From: SMYC01 sp963578475
Lineage (GTDB): Bacteria; Acidobacteriota; Vicinamibacteria; Marinacidobacterales; SMYC01
NCBI GenBank assembly: GCA_963578475.1
Contig: CAUZCL010000003.1
Coordinates: 95,060 to 159,059 of the forward strand
DNA length: 64,000 nt
Reading direction: 5' to 3'
The position numbers were made by a program, and so were the translations under genes. The notes beneath the pieces are model-generated. The model searched no databases, had not been told where the DNA came from, and saw nothing but the letters and a program-made list of their open reading frames with translations. Shown here in pieces: positions 37,817-45,766 of the stretch; within the stretch, counting starts at the first letter, position 1; each line of letters opens with the position of its first letter.

Positions 37817-38596
37817 CTAGAACCCCTCGAGCTTCGCAGCTTTCTTGTAGCAATGGAAGATGATGTGCCAGCCGAGTGCGATCATGAGGAGCCAACCCAT
37901 CCAATAATTGCTGGAGCTCAATCCGAGATTTCCGCCGGAGAAGTACACCGTGTGCTGTCCAATCATTGCCCAAAAAAGAGGCAACGACATGTAGGTGTTG
38001 TGCTTGGAGCGAAGACCGGCGAGAGCCGGGTCCGCTGCGGCCGGCGCCTCACCGGCCTTGATGGCGCGAATGATTCGTTGCTGTGCCGGCCAGATGCGGT
38101 ACCACACGTTGAAAGCCATCGCGCTTCCGAACAAAGCGCCCGTGTGAATGAGTGTGGCGCGATAGGTGAAATTCGCGTAGTTCACGTAAAGGTACACGAC
38201 TGCAGCAAGGATGACGAAGGACACGATAACCGCAGCACGGACGTTGCTCTTCAGACCGCTGTTCCAGATCGCATCGTAGACGAATACGCCAAGAAACGTT
38301 ACCGCGATCATTACGATGGCACCGGTCGACCAACCCTCCTCGGACAGGTTCACCGCGTCATAGGCGTAATAGACCATGATGAGAAGCAGAACGCCTGTGA
38401 TCCAGGTCCACGCGGCGCCCCATCGGAACCAGTAAAGTGCGCGCGGCATGAGCTCAGGGACGACTTGCTTCTTCGCAGCCGCGTCGAGCTTCGCCACCAT
38501 CTGCCCATTTACAAAATTGAAATAATAGAGGTGTCCAATCCAAAGAATCCCGACAAAAATATGCAACCATCGAAAGATGGCCTCTAATCCCAGCAT
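37817..38596 (-). CDS. Urate hydroxylase PuuD-like membrane protein
   Basis: Polytopic membrane protein of 259 residues with about eight helices, matching the N-terminal membrane domain of PuuD-type urate oxidases. Conserved WLHIFVGILWIGHLYYFNFV, PRALYWFRWGAAWTWITGVL, and a late HIIFHCYKKA are visible. The cytochrome c domain present in full PuuD is missing, so urate oxidation would need a partner. No other purine genes are nearby. Paired with an amidohydrolase downstream by one base. Confidence 0.8.
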   Translation of the reverse strand: MLGLEAIFRWLHIFVGILWIGHLYYFNFVNGQMVAKLDAAAKKQVVPELMPRALYWFRWGAAWTWITGVLLLIMVYYAYDAVNLSEEGWSTGAIVMIAVTFLGVFVYDAIWNSGLKSNVRAAVIVSFVILAAVVYLYVNYANFTYRATLIHTGALFGSAMAFNVWYRIWPAQQRIIRAIKAGEAPAAADPALAGLRSKHNTYMSLPLFWAMIGQHTVYFSGGNLGLSSSNYWMGWLLMIALGWHIIFHCYKKAAKLEGF

Positions 38597-38666
38597 TTTC
38601 CCTCCTAGGGTCTGATTAAGAATGGCGGCGCGAGTCTACCATCGCCCGTTTGAGGCTGTCCATGAC

Positions 38667-39773
38667 TCAAACAGGCGGACGATTACCTTCGCCATATCCC
38701 GTGAGCTCGACGAAACCGCGACCGAGCACTTCTCCACTTACTCCCGTCACCGAGATCGCCACGGCGCCTTCCCAGTAGTAAACACCGCCGGGCAAACGGC
38801 TCTTGTTCTCCTGGTCGTCGACGAGCGCGTGCACGTCCAGCTCCAAGCCCTCTGAAGGAACGAGCACGCGCCACGCCACGGGGTAGCGCGCTTCCGTTGC
38901 AGGACTCACCCAGTGCCGCCGTGCCTCGAAGGAAAAATCTCCGAGCTCTAGATAGCGCGCCTCCCCTTCGGGCGACACGACGGTACCTTTCGCGTAGTCG
39001 GTCGTCCCGTCTTCCCGCCTCATGATATAGAGCATCAGCTCGCGCCCATCGTCGAGCTGCAAGCTGAACCAGTCCCAGCCCACCTGCTGGGGCGCGAGCT
39101 GGGACGAGCTGAACTCTTTGTCCATCCAGCTCTCCCCCGCCACCTCGAACCGCTCACCCCCCATCGTTAGCTCACCCGACGTCTCGAGACGGGTATAGCT
39201 GTAATACTGGCTCGCTGCGCCAACGTCCCTCCCCTTCCGGCTGAACCCGCCCGGCCCTTGAAAGATGCGCGATTTTGTGGCGCGGGTCGTAAGCTCGAAG
39301 CCCATCTTGAGCCAGTCATCCCGCGCGGCGATGCGAAACCCGTCCCCCGTAAAGTCGAGCGTCCAGAGCGCTTTCGTACCGGCCGGGCCGCGCGACCACC
39401 CGATGCGCTCCTCGGGCTCGTGATCAAACGACGCGAGGAGTGGTATTTCCCGATAGAGCACTTCGCTGAAGACATGCCGGCCGCTCTCGAGGTCCGTTAC
39501 CGCCGCGTGCCCCATGATGACGTGGCTCGACGCCCAGTCCGAGTCAAGCTCAATAGGCTCGCTAATGATCCCGATACGAAAGAACGTGAACTGATAGCCG
39601 AATCTGCGCCCATCGCCTTCGAGATGCCCGGTGAAATACCACCACTCTGTGCGATAACCGTCATGCGCCCAGTGATCCCTAGGAAAAGACCAGGCATAGT
39701 CGGGCACCGCCACGCGCCACTCTTCCACAGGCGGCATCAGAACGAGTGCGGCGATGGCCAAAGCGTGAAACAT
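38667..39773 (-). CDS. AttH-like lipocalin-type (carotenoid 1,2-hydratase family) protein
   Basis: Exported protein of about 368 residues, two lipocalin-like barrels. DGYRTEWWYFTGHLEGDGRR then FGYQFTFFRIGI is the family signature, and SWMDKEFSSSQLAPQQVGWD and YYWEGAVAISVTG occur later. Start at MFHALAIAALVLMPP (39773), giving a signal peptide. It directly follows a fused FtsX-type permease and an ATPase, matching the AttE-AttFG-AttH order in which AttH is the secreted partner. Role of the system unknown. Confidence 0.85.
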   Translation of the reverse strand: MFHALAIAALVLMPPVEEWRVAVPDYAWSFPRDHWAHDGYRTEWWYFTGHLEGDGRRFGYQFTFFRIGIISEPIELDSDWASSHVIMGHAAVTDLESGRHVFSEVLYREIPLLASFDHEPEERIGWSRGPAGTKALWTLDFTGDGFRIAARDDWLKMGFELTTRATKSRIFQGPGGFSRKGRDVGAASQYYSYTRLETSGELTMGGERFEVAGESWMDKEFSSSQLAPQQVGWDWFSLQLDDGRELMLYIMRREDGTTDYAKGTVVSPEGEARYLELGDFSFEARRHWVSPATEARYPVAWRVLVPSEGLELDVHALVDDQENKSRLPGGVYYWEGAVAISVTGVSGEVLGRGFVELTGYGEGNRPPV

Positions 39774-39774
39774 G

Positions 39775-42276
39775 CTAAAGATCCTCCCGCCGCAGCTCCG
39801 TGGCCAGGACGCGGCTCGCGACCCGAGCGGGGTAAAGACTCGCGAGCACCGAAGCCGCGAGAATAACGAAGCTCTGTTGCACGAGCAGCCCGATGGGCCA
39901 GTGCACAAAGATGGTCCACCCGAAAAACGCGCGGTTCACGACGTAAATCAAGATGAAGGCAAAGACAACCCCGGCAAGGCTCCCGATCACGATACCAACG
40001 AGCGCCATCCCCAATCCTTTACCGAGGAACACACGAAAGATCTGAAGTTGGGACGCGCCGAGCGCTCGATAAAGCGCGAGCTCCGCCGAACGCTCCCGCG
40101 CAAGCACGATGAGTGTCAGCGCCACTCCCGTGACCGCGATGAGAAGGCTCATGTAACGGAGAAGGCGTGTGATCGCAAAGGTCTGGTCGAACACGAGCAA
40201 GGCTTGCTCCCGTATGCGACGGTTGCTGCGGATAGTGAGGGGTATGTCGGCGAGGCTCGTTTTGAGCTCGTCCACCACACGCTCCGAATCCACGCCTTCT
40301 TCAAGATAGAGCGCAACGTTGTTGACAGGTCCCGCGCCGAAATGCTTTGCCATCGTCTCGAGATGCGTGAAGGCGGAGCCTAGCTCGCTGCTGTAGTCGT
40401 AGTAGATGCCCTTGATCGGAAGCACCACCGGCCCTTGGGGCCCGTCTATTACGAGATCGTCCCCGACGCTCAATCGCTCCTTCCGCGCGAGCGGCTCACC
40501 TACCAACACGCCGCCGGGCGCAGCACCCAGCGACTCGCCGTCGAGAAGGGCGAAGGGCTCGTTCTCTCCGGGCGCGCCGCCGTCGACCCCGGAAAAGGAG
40601 AACCGTCGCCCGTTCGTATAAGCAAAAAAGTGTCGCAAACGATCCACTTGCTCGACCGCGGGATGACAGGCAAGCACTTGGATGACGGAGGCGTCCAACA
40701 CCGCTCGACGGCGCGAGCGACGCCGCGCTGGCGTCGAGACATAGACATCCGCCTGGACCGTGGCGTCGATCCAGATAACAAGCGTCTCGCGGAAGCTCGC
40801 GACCATCGTTGTGACGCCGACGACCATGCTCACTGCGATGGCGAGCGCCGCGATGGAGACAGCCGTCGTCTGGAGTTGCTTTCCGAGACCTTTCATGCCG
40901 TAGGCCAAGCCGAAAGATCGTACGCGCAAGAGCCCGGTCGCGCCTTGGACGACGAGCGGCGTCACCAACGGAACCGCCGCAATGAGAAGGAAGGCCTGGA
41001 TAAAACCCGCGGGTCGCCAGCGATCGCCCACGAGCAAGTAGAGCATGCCCCCCAAGAACATGAGACCGACACCCAGCAGGAACGAGCGCAACGCGCGAGC
41101 GCCGACACGTTCGTGAAGCGAGAAGGCCGCAAGGAGAGCGCGCGTATCTTTTCGTCCGAGCTCTAGCGCCGGCATGAGCGCGCCTAGGCCCGCGCCGAAC
41201 AGTCCCACAGCAGCAGCCAACAAGAAAAACCAAGCCGGCACTTCGAGCGTGTGGATCGCGTCGAGCAGATAAAGATTCGTGACCGTGGCGCTTACTCGAT
41301 CGACATTGGCCTCGGCAGCGAGATAGCCGAGCGGCATCCCGACCGCGACCCCGAGCAATCCGAGCAGGAGCACGTCGCCGACCAAAAGGCCCATGACTTG
41401 TCGATGGGTCGCCCCGAGCGAGCGCAGAAGCCCGAACTCGGTGCGCCGCCGGACGAGGTTCGCTTGGGTCGCACTGAAGACGAGAAACCCGCCGACAAAA
41501 AGGCTGATGAAACTCAAGGCCGTAAGGTTGAGACGAAAAGCGCTCAGAAGATCCGACGCTTGCTGCTCGCGCTGCTCGGGCGTGAGGACGAGAACCTGGT
41601 TACCGAGGCTGCGCTCGAGCTCCGCAATCACGGCGTGTTGGTCAGCGTCTTCGAGGATCTTGACGTCGATTTGATGGAGCTCGCCCCGCGCCCCGAAAAG
41701 CGACTGCGCCTGGGCGATGTCCATGACAGCCAGCCGCGTGCTCGCGAGCGGCGTCGCTTTTTGGAAATCAGAGAAGGCGCCAATGACGAGCTCCGCTTTG
41801 TGTGTGCCGACGCTGACTTCGACGCGATCGCCGAGCTTCCAGCCTTTCTCGCGAGCGAGCGTGGGCGTGACCGCCACCCAGCCGGGCTCCCCGAGCGCGG
41901 CCGAAAGGTCCACCGACGCGCCCTCCCACGGCACGTCGATGGGCGTAAAGAAGTCGATCCCGATCACTTCGAGATAGAAATCTTCGGCGGCGACATCGAG
42001 CCGAAAGAGCGGCCATGCAGCCTCGACTCCCGGCGTTGCGAGAACGCGCGGGTAGGTATCCTCCGAGAGCGCGGGCATCTTGCCAAGGATAGTGACGTCC
42101 GCGCCACCGCTCACCGCCCGCATGCTTCCGCTAAAGGCGCTGAGGGCGTTCAAGTTGATGATTTGGATCGACACGACGGCCGCGACCCCAATCGCGACGC
42201 CGAACAGGCTCAGCGCAAAGAGGCTCCATCCTCCATGAAGCTGCGCTCTCAACGCGCGGAAGAAGTAGCGGATCAC
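39775..42276 (-). CDS. FtsX-like ABC transporter permease (AttF-AttG fusion type)
   Basis: Large membrane protein of 833 residues with two FtsX/MacB halves: an N-terminal anchor and periplasmic MacB_PCD domain, helices around FISLFVGGFLVFSATQANLV and RRRTEFGLLRSLGATHRQVM, then a second set with YMSLLIAVTGVALTLIVLAR and ALYRALGASQLQIFRVFLGK. Such transporters act on lipids or lipoproteins rather than import. The start overlaps the end of the ATPase gene by 4 bases. Confidence 0.9.
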   Translation of the reverse strand: MIRYFFRALRAQLHGGWSLFALSLFGVAIGVAAVVSIQIINLNALSAFSGSMRAVSGGADVTILGKMPALSEDTYPRVLATPGVEAAWPLFRLDVAAEDFYLEVIGIDFFTPIDVPWEGASVDLSAALGEPGWVAVTPTLAREKGWKLGDRVEVSVGTHKAELVIGAFSDFQKATPLASTRLAVMDIAQAQSLFGARGELHQIDVKILEDADQHAVIAELERSLGNQVLVLTPEQREQQASDLLSAFRLNLTALSFISLFVGGFLVFSATQANLVRRRTEFGLLRSLGATHRQVMGLLVGDVLLLGLLGVAVGMPLGYLAAEANVDRVSATVTNLYLLDAIHTLEVPAWFFLLAAAVGLFGAGLGALMPALELGRKDTRALLAAFSLHERVGARALRSFLLGVGLMFLGGMLYLLVGDRWRPAGFIQAFLLIAAVPLVTPLVVQGATGLLRVRSFGLAYGMKGLGKQLQTTAVSIAALAIAVSMVVGVTTMVASFRETLVIWIDATVQADVYVSTPARRRSRRRAVLDASVIQVLACHPAVEQVDRLRHFFAYTNGRRFSFSGVDGGAPGENEPFALLDGESLGAAPGGVLVGEPLARKERLSVGDDLVIDGPQGPVVLPIKGIYYDYSSELGSAFTHLETMAKHFGAGPVNNVALYLEEGVDSERVVDELKTSLADIPLTIRSNRRIREQALLVFDQTFAITRLLRYMSLLIAVTGVALTLIVLARERSAELALYRALGASQLQIFRVFLGKGLGMALVGIVIGSLAGVVFAFILIYVVNRAFFGWTIFVHWPIGLLVQQSFVILAASVLASLYPARVASRVLATELRREDL

Positions 42277-42950
42277 GCGGGACCGAGTTTCCCGCGATGA
42301 AGCTCGAGCTGCTCATCCGCCTGGGCTGCCTGCTCGTCGCTATGGGTCACGTAAAGTAGCGTCCCCTGCTCTTCGTCGACGAGCTTCATGAGAAGATCCA
42401 TGACGATCTCCGAATTGCCGTCGTCGAGATTCCCGGTGGGCTCGTCCGCGAGCAGCAAGCGCGGCTTGCGCAGAAGAGCGCGACAAATGGCCACCCGCTG
42501 CATCTCGCCGCCGCTCAGCTTCGACGCTTCCTGAGACGCATGCGCTGTGAGCCCGACACGCTCGAGCAGATCGCGCCCGCGCTCTTCCATCCCGGCATCC
42601 GAAGCGATCCACGCGGGAAGCGACACGTTCTCCCAAACGGTGAGGTGCGGCAAAAGGTAGAAGAATTGAAACACGAGCCCGACACCGTCGCGCCGAATGA
42701 GCGTGCGGTCGCGGTCGGAGAGCTCACCGAGATCGCGCCCCACGAAGGACACCGTCCCCGCGCTTGGCACGTCGATGCCCGCAGCGAGATGGAGGAGCGT
42801 CGATTTGCCGCTCCCGCTCCTTCCGGTGATCGCGAGAGTTTTTCCAGGCTGGATAGCGAAAGAGACATCGTCGAGCGCTTTGAGCACCCCCGTGCTCGGC
42901 TGAGGGTAGTGCTTGGAAACGTTCTTGAACTCGAGGACGGGCTCCGTCAC
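42273..42950 (-). CDS. ABC transporter ATP-binding protein (LolD/MacB type)
   Basis: 225-residue ATPase: Walker A ITGRSGSGKSTLLHLAAG, Q-loop VFQFFYLLPHLTVWENV, signature LSGGEMQRVAICRALL, Walker B LLLADEPTGNLDD. The LolD-type extra loop is present. Start GTG overlaps the stop of the isochorismatase-like gene (GTGA), so four genes form one coupled operon. Confidence 0.92.
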   Translation of the reverse strand: MTEPVLEFKNVSKHYPQPSTGVLKALDDVSFAIQPGKTLAITGRSGSGKSTLLHLAAGIDVPSAGTVSFVGRDLGELSDRDRTLIRRDGVGLVFQFFYLLPHLTVWENVSLPAWIASDAGMEERGRDLLERVGLTAHASQEASKLSGGEMQRVAICRALLRKPRLLLADEPTGNLDDGNSEIVMDLLMKLVDEEQGTLLYVTHSDEQAAQADEQLELHRGKLGPA

Positions 42951-43510
42951 TTATAGAGAGCCTGTACTTCCTTGAAGCGAGGGTGCTTGGCGTCGCCGAG
43001 AAGCTCGAACGCCGCGGCTTCAGCCGTGGTGAGCACCGCGCCCGAGCGCTCCATCTTGCGGAGTCCGTAGTCTCGATCGAGCGTCTTGCGCGACGCAACG
43101 GCATCGACCGCGACGTGCACGAGAATGCCCCTCTGGATGAGATCGTGGACGGTCTGGCTCACGCAGACATGCGTTTCGATCCCGCACACCATCGCTTGCT
43201 CCGTCCCGAGCTCCTCGAGCCGCGAAGAGACCGCTTCGCTCCCGCAAGAGCTGAAGCACGTTTTCTCGTAGGGCGTGGCGGCATTGCCAAGTGCCTCACC
43301 GAGAGCTACGACCGTGTGCCCGAGCCCTTTCGGATACTGCTCGGTCACAATGATGGGAAGCTCGAGCGCCCGAAACGTCGAGACGAGGCGGATGCTCGCT
43401 GCCGCCATGTCCTCGAAATCGGAGATAACGGCCTCGAAGCGCTCCTGGATGTCCACAACGATAAGACCCACCCGCTTTGGGTCGAGGATACGGGGATGTT
43501 TTTGGCTCAT
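42947..43510 (-). CDS. Isochorismatase-family cysteine hydrolase
   Basis: 187-residue hydrolase with catalytic Asp in LIVVDIQERF, Lys in YEKTCFSSCG, and Cys in ETHVCVSQTVHDLIQRG. It resembles YcaC/isochorismatase-like amidases of unknown substrate. First gene of the operon leading to the ABC system. The shared transcript suggests, but does not show, a functional link. Confidence 0.87.
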   Translation of the reverse strand: MSQKHPRILDPKRVGLIVVDIQERFEAVISDFEDMAAASIRLVSTFRALELPIIVTEQYPKGLGHTVVALGEALGNAATPYEKTCFSSCGSEAVSSRLEELGTEQAMVCGIETHVCVSQTVHDLIQRGILVHVAVDAVASRKTLDRDYGLRKMERSGAVLTTAEAAAFELLGDAKHPRFKEVQALYK

Positions 43511-43587
43511 AGCTTCACCTGAGTTCTTTTACTCGCGCGCGATAATCGCCAGCAGAGACTTCGACGACTCGGACCGACGTCAAAGCT

Positions 43588-43725
43588 TTACGAATCGTAC
43601 TGGTTCAACAACTCCTCCGCGTCGCGGAGCACATCCTCGAGATCATCTCCCTCGTCCGCCTCGATTTCACGCTCTCCACGAACCAAAAGCTCCAGAATCT
43701 CACGTTGCCGCTCCAGTTCATTCAT
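43588..43725 (-). CDS. Small acidic protein, possible antitoxin C-terminal-like
   Basis: 45 residues from MNELERQREILELLVRGERE to the end, with GGGAG about 7 bases before the ATG. The pattern 'LLxxGEREIExxEGxDLxDVLxxAxxLL' recalls the C-terminal toxin-binding region of Phd/YefM-type antitoxins, but the DNA-binding part is missing. No toxin gene follows. Low certainty. Confidence 0.45.
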   Translation of the reverse strand: MNELERQREILELLVRGEREIEADEGDDLEDVLRDAEELLNQYDS

Positions 43726-43795
43726 CACATCGCTCCCTCGAGACCAATATAGCGTCTCCGTCAATTTTTGATAGCTCACGTGTTACATTCTTTCT

Positions 43796-44872
43796 ATGGA
43801 CGAGGGTATTCTCTATAACGCGAATATCGCCTCGCGGGAGCTGATCCCCGCCCCGAACGAGGTGCGCGAGCAATATCCCGCGACTCCGAAGGCACAAACG
43901 ACCGTGCTCGAGACAAGGCACGCGATCCGTCAGATCCTCACCCAAGAGGACCCTCGCCTACTCGTCGTGGTCGGGCCGTGCTCGGTCCACGACCTCGACG
44001 CCGCGATGGAATATGCCGAGCGGCTCAAAGGTCTCGCGGACGAAGTGAGCGACACGCTCCTCATCATCATGCGCGTCTACTTCGAAAAACCTCGCACGAG
44101 CATCGGATGGAAGGGCCTCATCAACGACCCGCACATGGACAACTCGTTCCGCATCGCGGAGGGGCTCAGCATGGCGCGGGAGTTTCTCCTGCGACTTGCC
44201 GAGCTAGGGCTCGGCGTCGGAACGGAAGCGCTCGACCCGATTACGCCCCAATATCTGAGCGATCTCGTTTCCTGGACGGCCATTGGCGCGCGCACAACCG
44301 AGTCGCAAACCCATCGCGAAATCGCCAGCGGTCTGTCGTCGCCGGTCGGGTTCAAGAACGGCACGGACGGCAATATCGACGTCGCCATCAACGCTCTCAA
44401 AGCCGCAGCGTCGCCGCAAAGCTTTCTCGGTATGACCGTCGAAGGCCGCTGCGCCGTGTTCCACACCCGGGGCAACCCTTTCGGCCACATCATCCTCCGC
44501 GGCGGCAACCGGCCGAACTACGATTCGGTGAGTGTCGCGATGTGCGAGCAGGCGCTCGCGAAAGGCAGCTTACGGTCGAACATCGTGATCGACTGCAGCC
44601 ACGGCAACTCGCTGAAGCAGCACGAAGTGCAGCCGCTCGTTTTGACCAACGTCGTCCGCCAGATCCGGAACGGCAATACGTCCATCGTTGGGGTCATGCT
44701 CGAAAGCAACTTGGAGGCGGGCCGACAAGAGATTCCCGAGGACCACAGCCAGTTGCGCCGGGGCGTCTCCGTCACCGACGCCTGCATCGATTGGAAGACG
44801 ACGGAGACCGCTTTGCGTGAGGCCAGGTCGCAGCTCGTCGGCGTGTTACCCGCGCGGCGTCCTCACTCTTAG
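43796..44872 (+). CDS. aroG: 3-deoxy-7-phosphoheptulonate synthase (class I DAHP synthase)
   Basis: First step of the shikimate pathway: phosphoenolpyruvate plus erythrose-4-phosphate. 358 residues of the AroFGH type. LLVVVGPCSVHDLDAAMEYA, YFEKPRTSIGWKGLINDPHM, SSPVGFKNGTDGNIDVAINA and VIDCSHGNSLKQHEVQPLVL are all present with the metal Cys, His and Asp. Which aromatic amino acid inhibits it cannot be read. Intact. The allele name could equally be aroF or aroH. Confidence 0.92.
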   Translation: MDEGILYNANIASRELIPAPNEVREQYPATPKAQTTVLETRHAIRQILTQEDPRLLVVVGPCSVHDLDAAMEYAERLKGLADEVSDTLLIIMRVYFEKPRTSIGWKGLINDPHMDNSFRIAEGLSMAREFLLRLAELGLGVGTEALDPITPQYLSDLVSWTAIGARTTESQTHREIASGLSSPVGFKNGTDGNIDVAINALKAAASPQSFLGMTVEGRCAVFHTRGNPFGHIILRGGNRPNYDSVSVAMCEQALAKGSLRSNIVIDCSHGNSLKQHEVQPLVLTNVVRQIRNGNTSIVGVMLESNLEAGRQEIPEDHSQLRRGVSVTDACIDWKTTETALREARSQLVGVLPARRPHS

Positions 44873-44940
44873 CCTCCGGGCATCCCCACCCTAGGCTCGA
44901 ACAGCCCGGGTTTACGTGTTGGAGCGAGATCGATATTAAG

Positions 44941-44990
44941 CAAAGCGTAACGCGAAAACGCAAGGTCGCAAAAGCGCAACGAAGAAAAAG
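44941..44990. repeat. GCAAAG-type degenerate repeat, left of IS remnant
   Basis: CAAAGCGTAACGCGAAAACG continues with similar GCAAAR hexamers. The reverse-orientation copy at 45721-45760 (CTTTGCGACTTTGCGCCCTT) lies on the other side of the IS/HNH remnant, so the pair forms imperfect inverted flanks. Confidence 0.55.
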
Positions 44991-44995
44991 CCTCC

Positions 44996-45180
44996 TCAGT
45001 AGAATCTGTGGATCAACTCTGGCTCCGGTAGGTCTCCAACTGTATGAAAAAGGGGACTTCGGGAGGTTTGAAGGTCCGGAATCCGCCTAAAGCGTGGACC
45101 CAGTTGACTAGAAGGACGCGATGTTTGCGCAGCGAGCACGCCACCTTCTTCATCGGCTCGATTCGCGGGCGCATATAGCC
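44996..45180 (-). mobile_element. ISL3-family (IS204/IS1001/IS1096/IS1165) transposase C-terminal remnant
   Basis: The minus strand reads MKKVACSLRKHRVLLVNWVH, then GGFRTFKPPEV, and, in a second frame, LFHTVGDLPEPELIHRFY to the stop at 44996. This matches the end of ISL3-type transposases ('...hr.l.lNWf.a.g...GFRt...i.lyHtlG.LPEPe..HrF'), with the about 25-residue block between NW and GFRT deleted, including the catalytic region's final part. One frameshift and one deletion at least; not active. Confidence 0.72.
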
Positions 45181-45338
45181 GCGAGCGTGTAGTTCCTGCG
45201 TTTTCCATTAATCGCGGCAGCGTCCATAGGCAACACTGTCCCAACAACGCGGAGCGCGTTGCGCTTGAACGGGGCGACGTCGGACGGTTTCTACTCACAG
45301 ATTTTGGCCGAAGACCCAAAACAACTCCTAGAAAAGCC

Positions 45339-45668
45339 TTGACAGGTTTCGTACGACAAATTTCGTCACGAGATGGAGAGAAAGACGGCCGCGCCGAGAG
45401 TCGCTACGTCGCCTCGGAGGTTTCCGAACGGGTTCACGAACGTGATGGCTACCAGTGTTTGTATTTTGCTCCGGATGGGAGGCGGTGTACATCGCGCGGG
45501 GGACTGCACCTCGACCATAGGTCACCTTTTGGCATTTTTCACAACAACGAAGAGCAAGTTCTCAGACTCTTATGCCCGGCCCACAATTTGCTGATGGCCG
45601 AGCGGGTCTACGGGGTGAACTTCGTCGAGCAGAAAATTCGTGAAAGGCGCAGATCCCGGTCCCCGTGA
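45339..45668 (+). CDS. HNH endonuclease domain protein, probably a C-terminal fragment
   Basis: About 109 residues with SERVHERDGYQCLYFAPDGR, RCTSRGGLHLDHRSPF and LLCPAHNLLMAERVYG: the Cys pairs and His residues of the HNH motif found at the C-terminus of longer proteins in soil bacteria. The start is poorly defined (no ribosome-binding site) and the usual N-terminal region is missing, so it is likely a remnant. It lies beside the ISL3 remnant within a repeat-flanked segment. Confidence 0.6.
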   Translation: MTGFVRQISSRDGEKDGRAESRYVASEVSERVHERDGYQCLYFAPDGRRCTSRGGLHLDHRSPFGIFHNNEEQVLRLLCPAHNLLMAERVYGVNFVEQKIRERRRSRSP

Positions 45669-45720
45669 CGCCCGTGGGATCAGCTCACAACCCATCCCTA
45701 ACCATCGCTCTTTGCTTGTC

Positions 45721-45760
45721 TTTCCTTTGCGACTTTGCGCCCTTGCGTCTTTGCGTCATG
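45721..45760. repeat. TTTGCG-type degenerate repeat, right of HNH fragment
   Basis: CTTTGCGACTTTGCGCCCTT then GCGTCTTTGCGTCATGC: four TTTGCG-like units within 40 bases. It is the opposite orientation of the copy at 44941 and lies just downstream of the membrane-protein gene stop. Confidence 0.6.
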
Positions 45761-45766
45761 CTTTTC

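Noticed and set aside
41251..42300. 349-residue plus-strand frame
   Set aside because: Antisense to the FtsX-like permease gene.
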